From Actinomycetes bacterium (GTDB taxonomy: Bacteria > Actinomycetota > Actinomycetes > Prado026): 33,242 nt of DNA. Under the pieces are notes generated by a model that was not told the origin of the DNA, made no database searches, and was given only the letters and a program-made list of their open reading frames with translations. Below are positions 23,062 to 30,477 of the stretch, piece by piece. Within the stretch, counting starts at the first letter, position 1. The number at the start of each line of letters is the position of its first letter. The translations under genes and the position numbers were made by a program. The DNA lies in NCBI GenBank assembly GCA_036510875.1, contig DATCDE010000218.1:1-33242 (forward strand). Direction: 5' to 3'.

Positions 23062-23514
23062 GTGACGGTGGACCTCGGGTCGCCCGCCGTCGGTCCCAAT
23101 CGCGGCACCGTTGCGCTGGACGACGTGCGGCTGCGGGTGTGGACCTACGACGTGGGGCTGGCCTGCTGCGCCGTCGAGGTCATGGCCGCCGTCCTGCCCA
23201 GGCTCGGTGCGGCCGAGCCGGGCGCGCCGCTCGCCGCCTCGCCCCGGGAGGCGGATGTGCTGGTGGTGTCCGGGACCCTGACCGACGTGTTCGCCCCTGT
23301 CCTGCGCCGGCTGCTCGACCAGCTGCCTGGGCGTCCGTACGTGATCTCGTTCGGGGCGTGCGCCGACTCCGGCGGCCCGTACTGGGACTCCTACAGCGTG
23401 ACCAAGGGCGTGGACCAGCTGGTCCCCGTCGACCTCTACGTGCCCGGCTGCCCGCCACGACCGGAGGCCCTGAGCGCGGCGTTGCAGGTCGTTGCCGACG
23501 GGCTGCCTCGATGA
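23062..23514 (+). CDS. NuoB-like [4Fe-4S] protein (short paralogue)
   Basis: The 150-residue protein is a NuoB / complex I 20 kDa family member, second to the nuoB at 1282. The four Fe-S ligands are conserved: C35-C36 ([10 protein letters not shown]), C100 (GACADSGG) and C130 (PGCPPRPE). Unlike the operon copy, it lacks the N-terminal ~20 residues and the [12 protein letters not shown] loop that lines the quinone channel, replaced by a Pro/Ala-rich stretch at 45-60. So it can probably hold a cluster but may not reduce quinone. GTG at 23062 has GGAGG six bases upstream. The frame is open further upstream without family similarity. The stop overlaps the next ATG by four bases. Its role is unknown. 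Confidence 0.87.
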   Translation: MTVDLGSPAVGPNRGTVALDDVRLRVWTYDVGLACCAVEVMAAVLPRLGAAEPGAPLAASPREADVLVVSGTLTDVFAPVLRRLLDQLPGRPYVISFGACADSGGPYWDSYSVTKGVDQLVPVDLYVPGCPPRPEALSAALQVVADGLPR

Positions 23515-24083
23515 CCGGTCACGAGCGGGCCGAGGCGCTCGCGGCTGCGCTGCCGGGCGCGTCGCTCACCACATCGTTCGGGGAGGCGACCGTCGACGTC
23601 CCGGCCGACGCGTGGCGGGATGCGTTGCGGCTGGCCCGCGACGACCACCGGCTGGGCTACCTCGACTGGCTGTCCGCCTACGAGGACACCGACGCGGTCC
23701 TGGTCGTGGTGTGCCACCTGGTCGCGCTGGAGCCGGTGGAGCACCTGCTGGTCCGGACCCGCGTGGACGCCGTACCGCCCAGCCTGCCCAGCGCCGTCGC
23801 CGTGTTCCGCGGGGCCGACTGGCACGAGCGTGAGGCCGCCGAGATGTTCGGCCTGACCTTCACCGGGCACCCGGCGCCCGGCCCGCTGCTGCTGCCGGCC
23901 GGCTTCGAGGGCCACCCCCTGCGCAAGGGCTTCGTGCTCGCGGCTCGCGCCGCGCGCCCGTGGCCGGGGGCGAAGGAGCCGGGGGAGTCCGGCCCTGCCG
24001 TTCGGCGCCGCCGCACCCTGCCGCCCGGCGTGCCGGCCGCGGGCCGGTGGAGGCCGGCCGACCAGGACGGCGAGCAGCCGTGA
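23511..24083 (+). CDS. NuoC-like protein (paralogue)
   Basis: The 190-residue protein belongs to the complex I 30 kDa / NuoC family. The signature is present as [20 protein letters not shown] at 102-121, followed by [17 protein letters not shown] at 125-141. It differs from the operon NuoC: the T-Y-D of [11 protein letters not shown] is replaced by A-A-E, and the N-terminal extension is missing. The last ~40 residues are Pro/Arg-rich with no recognisable domain. ATG overlaps the nuoB-like stop, and its own stop overlaps the next GTG, both by four bases, so the three genes are probably translated together. Function can only be inferred from its partners. Confidence 0.85.
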   Translation: MTGHERAEALAAALPGASLTTSFGEATVDVPADAWRDALRLARDDHRLGYLDWLSAYEDTDAVLVVVCHLVALEPVEHLLVRTRVDAVPPSLPSAVAVFRGADWHEREAAEMFGLTFTGHPAPGPLLLPAGFEGHPLRKGFVLAARAARPWPGAKEPGESGPAVRRRRTLPPGVPAAGRWRPADQDGEQP

Positions 24084-24424
24084 CCGCGCCCTACCCGCCC
24101 CCGGCCGGCAGCCGTGGCGCGATCGCCCTGGTCGCTGACAGATGCACATCCTGCATGCTGTGCGCCCGCGAGTGCCCGGACTGGTGCATCGAGATCGACT
24201 CGCACACCGAGGAGGAGCCGGCAGCGGGCCGTCGCCCCCGGACCCGCCACGTCCTGGACCGGTTCGCCATCGACTACGCGCTGTGCATGTACTGCGGGAT
24301 CTGCATCGAGGTCTGCCCGTTCGACGCGCTGTCCTGGTCGCCCGAGCTGGTGGCCCCGGCCGCGGGCGTCACCGGGCTGATCCTCGAACGTGACCAGCTC
24401 GGGGTGTTCGTCACCGGTAGTTGA
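24080..24424 (+). CDS. NuoI-like 2x[4Fe-4S] ferredoxin-type protein (short paralogue)
   Basis: The 114-residue protein has two complete [4Fe-4S] ligand sets, C22, C25, C28, C32 and C69, C72, C75, C79, plus an extra C36. The spacing between the sets and the tail ([21 protein letters not shown]) follow NuoI rather than small free ferredoxins, but it lacks the membrane-lying N-terminal helix of NuoI. It could be the electron-entry point of a NuoB/C/I-like module, or a soluble ferredoxin that accepts electrons from KorAB. GTG start overlaps the NuoC-like stop. Its 3' end runs 14 bases into the convergent yajQ gene. Confidence 0.85.
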   Translation: MTAPYPPPAGSRGAIALVADRCTSCMLCARECPDWCIEIDSHTEEEPAAGRRPRTRHVLDRFAIDYALCMYCGICIEVCPFDALSWSPELVAPAAGVTGLILERDQLGVFVTGS

Positions 24425-24899
24425 CGAACTGGACGGCGAACTCCAGGTCCTTGCCCTTGATCAGTGCGATCACGGTCTGCAGCTCGTCCCTCGACTTCGA
24501 GCTGACCCGCAGCTCGTCGCCCTGGATCTGGGCCTTGACCCCCTTGGGCCCCTCGTCCCGGATGATCTTGGACAGCTTCTTGGCGTCGTCCGAGCTGATG
24601 CCCTGCTTCAGGCTGGCCACGAGCCGGTACTCCTTGCCGGACGCGTACGGCTCGCCGAGGTCGAGCGCCTTGAGCGAGACGCCGCGCTTGACCAGCTTGC
24701 TCTCGAACACGTCGAGGATCGCCTTGACCCGCTCCTCGCTGTTCGCGCGCATCTCGACGTTCTCGCCCGACCAGGCGATCGAGGCGCCGACGTTCTTGAA
24801 GTCGTAGCGCTGGGACACCTCCTTGGCGGCCTGGTTCAGCGCGTTGTCGACCTCCTGATGGTCAACCTTGCTCACGATGTCGAAACTCGAGTCGGCCAT
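24411..24899 (-). CDS. yajQ: YajQ family nucleotide-binding protein
   Basis: This 162-residue protein belongs to the UPF0234/YajQ family, small two-domain proteins that bind nucleotides; a Xanthomonas member binds cyclic di-GMP. The family N-terminus ([23 protein letters not shown]) and the C-terminal [14 protein letters not shown] are clear. ATG at 24897-24899 is preceded by a GGAAAGGGGG ribosome site; ten more codons are open upstream but unlikely. Its 3' end overlaps the NuoI-like gene on the other strand by 14 bases. The cellular role is not known from sequence. Confidence 0.93.
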   Translation of the reverse strand: MADSSFDIVSKVDHQEVDNALNQAAKEVSQRYDFKNVGASIAWSGENVEMRANSEERVKAILDVFESKLVKRGVSLKALDLGEPYASGKEYRLVASLKQGISSDDAKKLSKIIRDEGPKGVKAQIQGDELRVSSKSRDELQTVIALIKGKDLEFAVQFVNYR

Positions 24900-24923
24900 G
24901 CGTGGCCCCCTTTCCGGCTGGGG

Positions 24924-24929
24924 TAACAT
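24924..24929 (+). promoter_or_regulatory. Candidate -10 box for tRNA-Tyr
   Basis: TAACAT lies 28 bases before the tRNA-Tyr gene and fits the TAnnnT -10 pattern, giving a start near 24936. No good -35 box is visible 17-18 bases upstream. Confidence 0.35.
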
Positions 24930-24957
24930 TCTCTCCGCTGTCCACCCGGCAGCACCC

Positions 24958-25039
24958 GGCAGGTTGCCCGAGCGGCCAATGGGAGCGGACTGTAAATCCG
25001 TCGGCTTTGCCTACCAAGGTTCGAATCCTTGACCTGCCA
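24958..25039 (+). tRNA. tRNA-Tyr (anticodon GTA)
   Basis: The 82-base gene has the acceptor stem GGCAGGT / ACCTGCC with discriminator A. The anticodon loop CTGTAAA places GTA at 24992-24994. The variable arm is long, as expected for bacterial tyrosine tRNA. The T arm CAAGG-TTCGAAT-CCTTG is canonical. The 3' CCA is not encoded. Confidence 0.95.
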
Positions 25040-25044
25040 CGGGA

Positions 25045-25085
25045 CGAAGGCCCCGGACTGCGCGACGCGCGGGCCGGGGCCTTCG
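25045..25085 (+). terminator. Strong hairpin after tRNA-Tyr
   Basis: A perfect 12-pair stem joins CGAAGGCCCCGG (25045-25056) to CCGGGGCCTTCG (25074-25085). The loop contains a further four-pair GCGC/GCGC stem. There is no T-tract, which is common for GC-rich actinobacterial terminators. It sits six bases after the tRNA and before the next gene, so it probably ends the tRNA-Tyr transcript. Confidence 0.65.
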
Positions 25086-25154
25086 GCGTGTCCGGGGTGG
25101 TGACATGCTCGGCAGGTACGCGGGCCCGGTCACTGAGCGAAGGCAGGGGTGGGA

Positions 25155-25922
25155 ATGGACGTCACGAACAAGGTCGCGCTGGTCACCGGGGGCGCGTCCG
25201 GCCTGGGGCTGGCGACCGTGCAGCGGCTGGCTGCGGGCGGCGCGAAGGTCGTCATGGTCGACCTGCCGACCTCCCAGGGGAACCAGCTGGCCGCGGACCT
25301 CGGCGAGTCGGTGGTCTTCGCGGCCACGGACGTGACCGACGAGGGCCAGGTCCAGGCCGCGGTCGACGCCGCGAGCGCCCTGGGCGACCTCGCTGTCGTG
25401 GTGAGCTGCGCCGGGATCGGGACGGCCGCCCGGGTGGTGGCCAAGGACGGCAGTCCCTTCCCGCTGTCGGTCTTCAGCAAGGTCATCCAGGTGAACCTGA
25501 TCGGCACCTTCAACGTGATCCGGCTCGCCGCCGCCCGCATGATCGCCTCGACACCGACGGACGGCGAGGAGCGGGGCGTCATCGTCAACACCGCCTCCGT
25601 CGCGGCGTACGAGGGCCAGATCGGCCAGGCGGCGTACTCGGCGTCCAAGGGTGGTGTCGTGGGGATGACCCTGCCGATCGCCCGTGAGCTGGCCCAGCAC
25701 AGGATCCGGGTGAACACCATCGCGCCGGGCCTGTTCCTGACCCCGATGTTCCAGACGCTGCCCGAGGAGGCGATCGCGTCCCTCGGCGCGCAGGTTCCCC
25801 ACCCGTCCCGGCTGGGGAACCCCACGGAGTACGCGGCGCTGGTGGCGCACATCGTCGAGAACCCGATGCTGAACGGCGAGACGATCCGCCTCGACGGCGC
25901 CATCCGGATGGCACCGCGCTGA
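25155..25922 (+). CDS. Short-chain dehydrogenase, HSD10-type 3-hydroxyacyl-CoA dehydrogenase
   Basis: This probably oxidises 3-hydroxyacyl-CoA, possibly 2-methyl-3-hydroxyacyl-CoA, to the 3-oxo form with NAD+. The 255-residue protein has the cofactor motif TGGASGLG at 11-18 and the catalytic S148, Y161 and K165 (YSASK). The segments [41 protein letters not shown] and [14 protein letters not shown] closely follow the type-2 (HSD17B10-like) group, which is more specific than a generic SDR. An Asp at the end of the second strand (VMVDLP) favours NAD over NADP. I chose ATG 25155 over GTG 25149 because the purine-rich AGGCAGGGG lies at the right distance. It starts the acyl-CoA cluster. Confidence 0.88.
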   Translation: MDVTNKVALVTGGASGLGLATVQRLAAGGAKVVMVDLPTSQGNQLAADLGESVVFAATDVTDEGQVQAAVDAASALGDLAVVVSCAGIGTAARVVAKDGSPFPLSVFSKVIQVNLIGTFNVIRLAAARMIASTPTDGEERGVIVNTASVAAYEGQIGQAAYSASKGGVVGMTLPIARELAQHRIRVNTIAPGLFLTPMFQTLPEEAIASLGAQVPHPSRLGNPTEYAALVAHIVENPMLNGETIRLDGAIRMAPR

Positions 25923-25938
25923 CGCCCGTGGAGGCCCC

Positions 25939-26607
25939 GTGACCAGTCCGCTGGACAGCCAGACCGTCGCCGTGCTGGGCGGGACCGGCCCGCAGGGGCG
26001 GGGGCTGGCCCGACGTTTCGCGGCCTCGGGCCTGTCCGTCGTCATCGGCAGCCGGAGCCGGGAGCGCGCCGAGGCGACCGCCCGGGAGCTGGCCGCGGCA
26101 ACCGGCGGCTCGGTGACGGGCGCCGACAACGCTACAGCGGCGCGCCTCGGCGACGTGGTGGTCGTCGCCGTGCCCTGGGACGGCCACCGAGAGCTGCTCG
26201 CCGAGCTGGCGCCCGGCCTGTCCGGGAAGGTCGTCGTCGACTGCGTGAACCCGATGGGCTTCGACGCCCAGGGAGCCTTCCCGCTTCCGGTCGAGGAGGG
26301 CTCGGCGGCCCAGCAGGCCGCGGCGCTGCTGCCGGACAGCCATGTCGTCGCCGCCTTCCACCACGTGAGCGCCGTGCTGCTGGACGACCCTGCGGTCGCG
26401 TCCCTGGACACCGATGTGCTGGTCCTTGGTGACGACCGCGCGGCGACCGACCTGGTGAGCGAGCTGGCCGGCCGGATCCCGGGCATGCGCGGGGTCTACG
26501 CCGGGCGGCTGCGCAACGCGCACCAGGTCGAGGCGCTCACCTGCAACCTGATCAGCGTCAACCGCCGGTACAAGGCGCACGCGGGGCTTCGGGTCACCGA
26601 CGTGTGA
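25939..26607 (+). CDS. npdG: NADPH-dependent F420 reductase
   Basis: This enzyme moves hydride between NADPH and the deazaflavin coenzyme F420; in bacteria it is thought to run mainly toward F420H2. The 222-residue protein has the Rossmann motif LGGTGPQG at 13-20, with SRSRERA after the second strand, suiting the 2'-phosphate of NADPH. The segments VVVAVPWDGHRELL, DCVNPMGFD and RNAHQVEALTCNLISVNRRYKAHAG are typical of the Fno/NpdG family. The start is GTG 16 bases after the SDR stop. It implies that the host makes F420. Its place inside an acyl-CoA degradation cluster is notable. Confidence 0.9.
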   Translation: MTSPLDSQTVAVLGGTGPQGRGLARRFAASGLSVVIGSRSRERAEATARELAAATGGSVTGADNATAARLGDVVVVAVPWDGHRELLAELAPGLSGKVVVDCVNPMGFDAQGAFPLPVEEGSAAQQAAALLPDSHVVAAFHHVSAVLLDDPAVASLDTDVLVLGDDRAATDLVSELAGRIPGMRGVYAGRLRNAHQVEALTCNLISVNRRYKAHAGLRVTDV

Positions 26608-26627
26608 CCCGCCTCTAGCCTGGGGCC

Positions 26628-27782
26628 ATGTCTGTGTCCCGTGGCCCGCTGGCCGGAGTCCGCGTCGTCGAGCTGGCCGGCATCGGCCCGGCGCCCTTCG
26701 CCTGCCTGCTGCTGGCCGAGCTCGGCGCGGACGTGGTGCGGGTGGACCGCCCGGGGGGCGGCGGGCTGGCCGCCGCTTCGGCCACCGGGCTGCACCGCAG
26801 CCGGCCGTGCGTCGCGGTCAACCTGAAGACCGAGCAGGGCCGGGACGTGGTGCTTCGCCTGGTCGAGCGGGCCGACGTGCTGGTCGAGGGCCTGCGCCCC
26901 GGGGTCACCGAACGGCTGGGGGTCGGCCCCGAGGAGTGTCTGGCCCGCAACGAGCGGCTGGTCTATGCCCGGATGACCGGGTGGGGCCAGGACGGACCGC
27001 TCGCCCCCACGGTCGGGCACGACATCACCTACGCGGCGATCACCGGCGCCCTGCACAGCATCGGCACCCCGGACAAGCCCATGCAGGCGGTCAACCTGGT
27101 GGCCGACTTCGGCGGCGGCGCCCTCTACCTCGTCGTGGGCGTCCTGTCGGCGCTGCTCGAGCGCAGCCGCAGCGGACGCGGCCAGGTCGTCGACGCCGCG
27201 ATGGTCGACGGCGCGGCGTCCCTCATGACCATGGTCTACGGCCTGCTGGGGGCGGGGCTCTGGCAGGACGCCCGCCAGGCCAACCTGCTGGACGGGGGAG
27301 CGCCGTTCTACGACACCTACCGGTGCGCGGACGGCAGGCACGTGGCGGTGGGGGCGCTCGAGCCCCAGTTCTACGCGGCGCTGCTCGCCGGGCTCGGGCT
27401 GACCGGGCAGCTCGAGGGTCACCAGCTCGACGTCCGGCACTGGCCGGACCACCGCGAGCGGTTCGCCGCGGTCTTCGCCACCCGGACGAGGGACGAGTGG
27501 GCCGACCACTTCGCCGGGACGGATGCCTGCGTGGCCCCGGTCCTCAGCCTGACCGAGGCACCAGCGCACCCGCACCTGGCCGCCCGGGGGGTCTTCGCGG
27601 ACGTCAGCGGGTCGCCGCAGCCCGTGGTCGCGCCCCGCTTCTCCCGCACTCCGGGCCTGCCGCCGACGCCGGAGCGGCAGCCGGGGCAGGACACGGACGC
27701 AGCGCTCGAGGCCTGGGGCTTCACGGCCGAGGAGATCCAGGCCCTTGTGGACGCCCATGCGGTGCACCGGCTCGCGGACTAG
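26628..27782 (+). CDS. CaiB/BaiF family protein, alpha-methylacyl-CoA racemase-like
   Basis: The family III CoA-transferase fold includes racemases that interconvert the R and S forms of 2-methylacyl-CoAs so that beta-oxidation can continue. The 384-residue protein begins RGPLAGVRVVELAGIGPAPF and has LGADVVRVDRPGG, both typical of racemases. H131 (GHDITY) and D160 (ADFGGG) align with the catalytic His/Asp pair of the Mycobacterium racemase Mcr. A CoA-transferase role is less likely because the usual transferase Asp context is absent. ATG at 26628. The neighbours (SDR, enoyl-CoA hydratase, acyl-CoA dehydrogenase) fit methyl-branched lipid or sterol side-chain breakdown. Confidence 0.85.
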   Translation: MSVSRGPLAGVRVVELAGIGPAPFACLLLAELGADVVRVDRPGGGGLAAASATGLHRSRPCVAVNLKTEQGRDVVLRLVERADVLVEGLRPGVTERLGVGPEECLARNERLVYARMTGWGQDGPLAPTVGHDITYAAITGALHSIGTPDKPMQAVNLVADFGGGALYLVVGVLSALLERSRSGRGQVVDAAMVDGAASLMTMVYGLLGAGLWQDARQANLLDGGAPFYDTYRCADGRHVAVGALEPQFYAALLAGLGLTGQLEGHQLDVRHWPDHRERFAAVFATRTRDEWADHFAGTDACVAPVLSLTEAPAHPHLAARGVFADVSGSPQPVVAPRFSRTPGLPPTPERQPGQDTDAALEAWGFTAEEIQALVDAHAVHRLAD

Positions 27783-27813
27783 CCACATCCATCAGCATCC
27801 ATCGGGAGGGGTC

Positions 27814-28578
27814 ATGGCGGACGAGGTCCTGGTCGAGCGGCTCGACGGCATCCAGGTGATCACGATCAACCGGCCGGAGGTGAGGAACGCCCAGAACGCG
27901 GCCGTGGCCGCTGGTATCGCGGCGGCGGTGGACGAGCTCGACGCGTCGGACGACCTGTGGGTAGGCATCCTGACCGGGGCTGGGGGCACCTTCTCCTCGG
28001 GGATGGACCTGAAGGCCTTCCTCAACGGCGAGAGCCCGACCGTCGAGGGCCGCGGCCTCGGCGGGATCACCATCACCCCGCCGCGCAAGCCGCTGATCGG
28101 TGCCGTGGAGGGCTGGGCCGTGGCCGGAGGGTTCGAGCTGCTGCTCGCATGTGACCTGGTGGTGGCCGCGGAGACCGCTCGGCTCGGCGTCCCGGAGGTC
28201 AAGCGCTCCCTCGTAGCGGCCGGAGGCGCGGCCCTGCTGCTGCCGAGCCGGGTCCCGCTGGCCGTCGCGCTCGAGATGCTGCTCACGGGGGACCTCATCA
28301 CTGCCCGACGGGCCGCCGAGATCGGCCTGGTCAACCGGGTCACCGAGCAGGGTGGCGCCCTCGCCGGGGCGCTCGAACTGGCCCGGGTGATCGCGGCGAA
28401 CGGGCCGCTCGCGGTGGCCGCGACCAAGCGCATCGCACGGTCCAGCGCCGACTGGTCCACGGTGGAGGGGTGGGCCCGGCAGCAGGAGGTCGCCGGGCCG
28501 GTCTTCCAGTCCGACGACGCCAGGGAGGGCGCCTCGGCGTTCGCCGAGAAGCGGACGCCGGTGTGGAGAGGGCGCTGA
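27814..28578 (+). CDS. Enoyl-CoA hydratase/isomerase (crotonase) family protein
   Basis: The 254-residue protein has the crotonase fold. Oxyanion-hole segments are SSGMDLKAF and GWAVAGGFELLLACD. Both Glu positions used by classical hydratases seem to be kept: the E in GGFELLLACD and the E in VPEVKRSLVAAGG. It probably adds water to a 2-enoyl-CoA, but crotonases vary in reaction. ATG at 27814 has GGGAGGGG at 27804-27811; the frame extends 23 codons upstream without support. It is 31 bases after the racemase-like gene, on the same strand. Confidence 0.87.
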   Translation: MADEVLVERLDGIQVITINRPEVRNAQNAAVAAGIAAAVDELDASDDLWVGILTGAGGTFSSGMDLKAFLNGESPTVEGRGLGGITITPPRKPLIGAVEGWAVAGGFELLLACDLVVAAETARLGVPEVKRSLVAAGGAALLLPSRVPLAVALEMLLTGDLITARRAAEIGLVNRVTEQGGALAGALELARVIAANGPLAVAATKRIARSSADWSTVEGWARQQEVAGPVFQSDDAREGASAFAEKRTPVWRGR

Positions 28579-28634
28579 TCACGGCCTAGGTTGGTGCCGG
28601 GGCGCCCGACGCCCCGAGGAACCGGAGGGTGGCC

Positions 28635-29840
28635 ATGGACTTCGCGCTGTCGCCGAAGGCGGAGGAGACCTCTGCGGCGATGTGGGACTTCATGCGGGAG
28701 AAGGTGTTCCCCGCGGAGCCCGTCTACGCCCGCTACCTCGCCGAGCAGGGCCCGCACGAGCTTCCGCCCGTGATGGAGGAGCTGAAGGAGTCCGCCCGGC
28801 GGCGCGGGCTGTGGAACCTGTTCCTGCCCGACGTGTCCGGCCTCACGAACCTCGAGTACGCCTCGGTCGCCGAGATCTCCGGCTGGTCACCGGTGATCGC
28901 CCCCGAGGCGATCAACTGCCAGGCCCCCGACACCGGCAACATGGAGGTGCTCCACCTCTTCGGCACGCCCGAGCAGAAGCGGGACTGGCTCGAGCCGCTG
29001 CTGGCGGGCGAGATCCGGTCCGGCTTCGCCATGACCGAGCCGGACGTCGCCAGCTCGGACGCCACCAACATCACCACGCTGATCCGCCGCGAGGGCGACG
29101 AGTACGTCGTCAACGGGCGCAAGTGGTGGACCAGCGGCGCCGCGGACGAGCGCTGCCAGGTCTTCATCGTCATGGGCAAGACCGACCCGGACGGCGAGCT
29201 GCACCGTCAGCAGTCCATGATTCTCGTCCCGCGCGACGCCCCCGGCCTCACCATCGAGCGGCACCTGCCGGTGTTCGGCTACCAGGACCAGCACGGGCAC
29301 TCCGAGATCCTGTTCTCGGACGTCCGGGTCCCGGCGACCAACCTGATCGCCGGCGAGGGCGACGGGTTCGTGATCTCCCAGGCCCGGCTCGGCCCCGGCC
29401 GGATCCACCATGCGATGCGGCTCATCGGCATGGCCGAGCGGGCCATGGCGCTCATGGTGGACCGGGCCAAGTCCCGGGTCGCGTTCGGCAAGCACCTGTC
29501 CGAGCAGGGCGTCGTGCGCGAGCTCATCGCGCAGTCGCGGATCGACATCGACCAGACCCGGCTGCTCGTCTACAAGACCGCCTGGCTGATCGACGTCTAC
29601 GGAGCGAAGGGCGCCCGGACCGAGATCGCCGCCATCAAGGTGGCCGCCCCGGCCATGGCCACCGCGGTGATCGACCGGGCGATCGAGGTGTTCGGCGGTG
29701 CCGGCATCAGCGACGACACCCCGCTGGCCTACTTCTACGCCTGGGCCAGGGCGCTGCGGATCGCGGACGGCCCGGACGCCGTCCACCGCCGCTCCATCGC
29801 CCGCGATGAGCTCCGTCGGGAGCGGCCGTACGTCGGGTGA
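28635..29840 (+). CDS. Acyl-CoA dehydrogenase, ACAD10/11-like
   Basis: This FAD enzyme probably oxidises long or branched acyl-CoAs. The 401-residue protein has the flavin motif FAMTEPDVASSDATNI. The C-terminal active-site region reads RIADGPDAVH, the ACAD10/11 pattern, in which an Asp sits where medium-chain enzymes have the catalytic Glu. VFGGAGISDDTPLAYFYAWARALR is also typical of this group. ATG 28635 is preferred over GTG 28629 because GGAGG lies at 28624-28628, six bases upstream. It ends the acyl-CoA cluster; the 63 bases before tRNA-Thr hold only a weak CTCCG/CGGAG hairpin (29869-29881) and a TACCCT (29888-29893) that could be a -10 box. Confidence 0.9.
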   Translation: MDFALSPKAEETSAAMWDFMREKVFPAEPVYARYLAEQGPHELPPVMEELKESARRRGLWNLFLPDVSGLTNLEYASVAEISGWSPVIAPEAINCQAPDTGNMEVLHLFGTPEQKRDWLEPLLAGEIRSGFAMTEPDVASSDATNITTLIRREGDEYVVNGRKWWTSGAADERCQVFIVMGKTDPDGELHRQQSMILVPRDAPGLTIERHLPVFGYQDQHGHSEILFSDVRVPATNLIAGEGDGFVISQARLGPGRIHHAMRLIGMAERAMALMVDRAKSRVAFGKHLSEQGVVRELIAQSRIDIDQTRLLVYKTAWLIDVYGAKGARTEIAAIKVAAPAMATAVIDRAIEVFGGAGISDDTPLAYFYAWARALRIADGPDAVHRRSIARDELRRERPYVG

Positions 29841-29903
29841 CCGACCGCCCACACCGGGGGGATTTCCGCTCCGCCGCGGAGGTTGTGTACCCTCGGTCCG
29901 CTC

Positions 29904-29979
29904 GCCCCAATAGCTCAGTCGGCAGAGCGTCTCCATGGTAAGGAGAAGGTCTACGGTTCGATTCCGTATTGGGGCTCCA
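29904..29979 (+). tRNA. tRNA-Thr (anticodon GGT), CCA encoded
   Basis: The acceptor stem GCCCCAA / TTGGGGC is perfect. The anticodon stem TCTCC/GGAGA holds loop ATGGTAA, with GGT at 29937-29939. The T arm TACGG-TTCGATT-CCGTA is normal. Discriminator T is followed by an encoded CCA at 29977-29979. Confidence 0.95.
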
Positions 29980-30017
29980 AGCACCAAGGCTGCCCGGCTC
30001 CGGCCGGGCGGTCGCCA

Positions 30018-30094
30018 GGCGGAGTAGCTCAGGTGGTCAGAGCAAGCGGCTCATAATCGCTGTGTCGCCGGTTCGAGTCCGGCCTCCGCTACCA
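30018..30094 (+). tRNA. tRNA-Met (anticodon CAT), elongator type, CCA encoded
   Basis: The acceptor stem GGCGGAG pairs with CTCCGCT, the first pair being G-U. The anticodon loop CTCATAA has CAT at 30052-30054. The anticodon stem lacks the three G-C pairs of initiator tRNA, so this is elongator Met; an Ile2 tRNA with a modified C is a less likely alternative. CCA is at 30092-30094. It is 38 bases after tRNA-Thr, probably in one transcript. Confidence 0.92.
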
Positions 30095-30100
30095 GACCGA

Positions 30101-30124
30101 CCGATTTTCCTCACCGGGAATCGG
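30101..30124 (+). terminator. Hairpin between tRNA-Met and rpmG
   Basis: CCGATTTTC pairs with GGGAATCGG (nine pairs, two of them G-U) around a short loop, directly after the tRNA-Met gene. It may end or process the tRNA transcript. A TAACCT at 30129-30134 just after it could be a -10 box for rpmG. No T-tract is present. Confidence 0.35.
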
Positions 30125-30178
30125 GGGCTAACCTGACATGTCCGCCGAGAAGTCACCTGAGCAGGAAGAGGCCGTCCC

Positions 30179-30346
30179 GTGGCTGCCAAGACCGACGTCC
30201 GCCCGAAGATCACCATGGCCTGCCAGGAGTGCAAGAACCGTAACTACATCACCAAGAAGAACCGGCGCAACGACCCCGATCGGGTGGAGCTGAAGAAGTA
30301 CTGCCCGACCTGCAAGACGCACACGGTCCACAAGGAGACCAAGTAG
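30179..30346 (+). CDS. rpmG: 50S ribosomal protein bL33, zinc-binding (C+) form
   Basis: This 55-residue basic protein of the large ribosomal subunit is too short for many gene finders. It starts with GTG ([18 protein letters not shown]) after an AGGAAGAGG ribosome site. Two Cys pairs, C15/C18 (CQEC) and C42/C45 (CPTC), make a zinc ribbon. Actinobacteria often have a second, Cys-less copy used under zinc shortage and controlled by Zur; this is the zinc-containing form. The setting after tRNA-Thr and tRNA-Met and before hadAB-murB matches the conserved actinobacterial locus. Confidence 0.96.
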   Translation: MAAKTDVRPKITMACQECKNRNYITKKNRRNDPDRVELKKYCPTCKTHTVHKETK

Positions 30347-30387
30347 CGCACAGCGCTCGGCCGTCGCCGGCGCCCAACGTCCGTCCC

Positions 30388-30423
30388 GTCAGGGCCGCCC
30401 CCGTCTCGGGGTGCGGTCCTGAC
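30388..30423 (+). terminator. Terminator after rpmG
   Basis: A long stem pairs GTCAGG (30388-30393) with CCTGAC (30418-30423). It continues inward as GCCGC/GCGGT with one G-U pair and CCCC/GGGG with one bulged T. It lies 41 bases after the rpmG stop and before the next gene. There is no T-tract, but the strength and position suggest a terminator. Confidence 0.6.
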
Positions 30424-30477
30424 GTGCGTTAGCGTCCTGACCACCTCAGGGCAGGACGAGCGGGAGGAGCCGGGTCG

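Noticed and set aside
22968-23108. 47-residue N-terminal extension of KorA
   Set aside because: It would overlap the nuoB-like start region and is unlike KorA; the GTG at 22965-22967 matches the conserved N-terminus and has a ribosome site.
29904-30094. tRNA pair as a possible integration site for a mobile element
   Set aside because: No integrase, no repeated tRNA 3' end and no change in base composition is seen nearby; the surrounding order is the conserved chromosomal locus.
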